From: Candidatus Sumerlaeota bacterium
GTDB lineage: Bacteria > Sumerlaeota > Sumerlaeia > JADFCT01
DNA: 6,788 nt
Assembly: GCA_026398575.1 (NCBI GenBank)
Contig: JAPLSP010000121.1
Coordinates: forward strand, 1 to 6,788
Direction of reading: 5' to 3'
Positions 6,770 through 6,788 of the stretch are shown in pieces (the first letter of the stretch is position 1; each line of letters opens with the position of its first letter). The notes beneath the pieces were generated by a model. That model searched no databases. It was not told the origin of the DNA and saw only the letters and a list, made by a program, of their open reading frames with translations. A program made the translations under genes and the position numbers.

Positions 6770-6788
6770 CGGCGCCAGCATTTGGAGT
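6770..6788. repeat. Partial second copy of the inverted-repeat element, cut by the window edge
   Basis: The last 19 bases, cggcgccagcatttggagt, match the first 19 bases of the left arm at 3453-3471 in 18 positions; the only difference is A6780 in place of T. The similarity starts abruptly: the bases before 6770 do not match those before 3453, so CGGCGCC looks like the true outer end of the element. It lies 55 bases after the ATPase stop, a second intergenic position just outside a gene. The window ends before an opposite arm can be seen. Confidence 0.75.

Overview
The window carries four protein genes and several short repeats. It is GC-rich by eye (GC not computed), and the reading frames antisense to the genes stay open for long stretches. 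It looks like bacterial chromosome from a lineage I cannot identify. MutS and the folate enzyme are ordinary bacterial housekeeping proteins. The small GC-rich palindromic repeats recall those I remember from PVC-group and candidate-phylum genomes, but that is recollection and not a placement. No rRNA, tRNA, CRISPR array, transposase or phage gene was seen.

Layout. Positions 1-95 are non-coding sequence downstream of mutS. On the minus strand, in order of transcription, come a membrane sensor histidine kinase (5674 down to 3602), a 221-bp gap filled mostly by a large near-perfect inverted repeat (3453-3561), a 5-formyltetrahydrofolate cyclo-ligase (3380 down to 2769), and mutS (2762 down to 96). 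The cyclo-ligase stop and the mutS start are only 6 nt apart, so these two are very likely co-transcribed. Whether the kinase is in the same transcript is unclear because the inverted repeat lies between them. On the plus strand, diverging from the kinase, is a compact P-loop ATPase (5932-6714) related to the PilT/GspE/VirB11 secretion ATPases. The 257-bp divergent intergenic region holds a 13-bp tandem duplication running straight into a GC-rich hairpin.

How the parts relate. The cyclo-ligase returns 5-formyl-THF to the one-carbon pool, and MutS starts mismatch repair. Their pairing looks like operon convenience more than a shared pathway. The kinase has a periplasmic sensor region and a probable GAF-like domain but no response regulator in the window. 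The ATPase has no pilus or secretion partners here. The most unusual items are this ATPase with altered Walker A and Walker B motifs, and the inverted repeat: the first 19 bases of its arm recur at the very end of the window with one mismatch, which marks it as a dispersed element.
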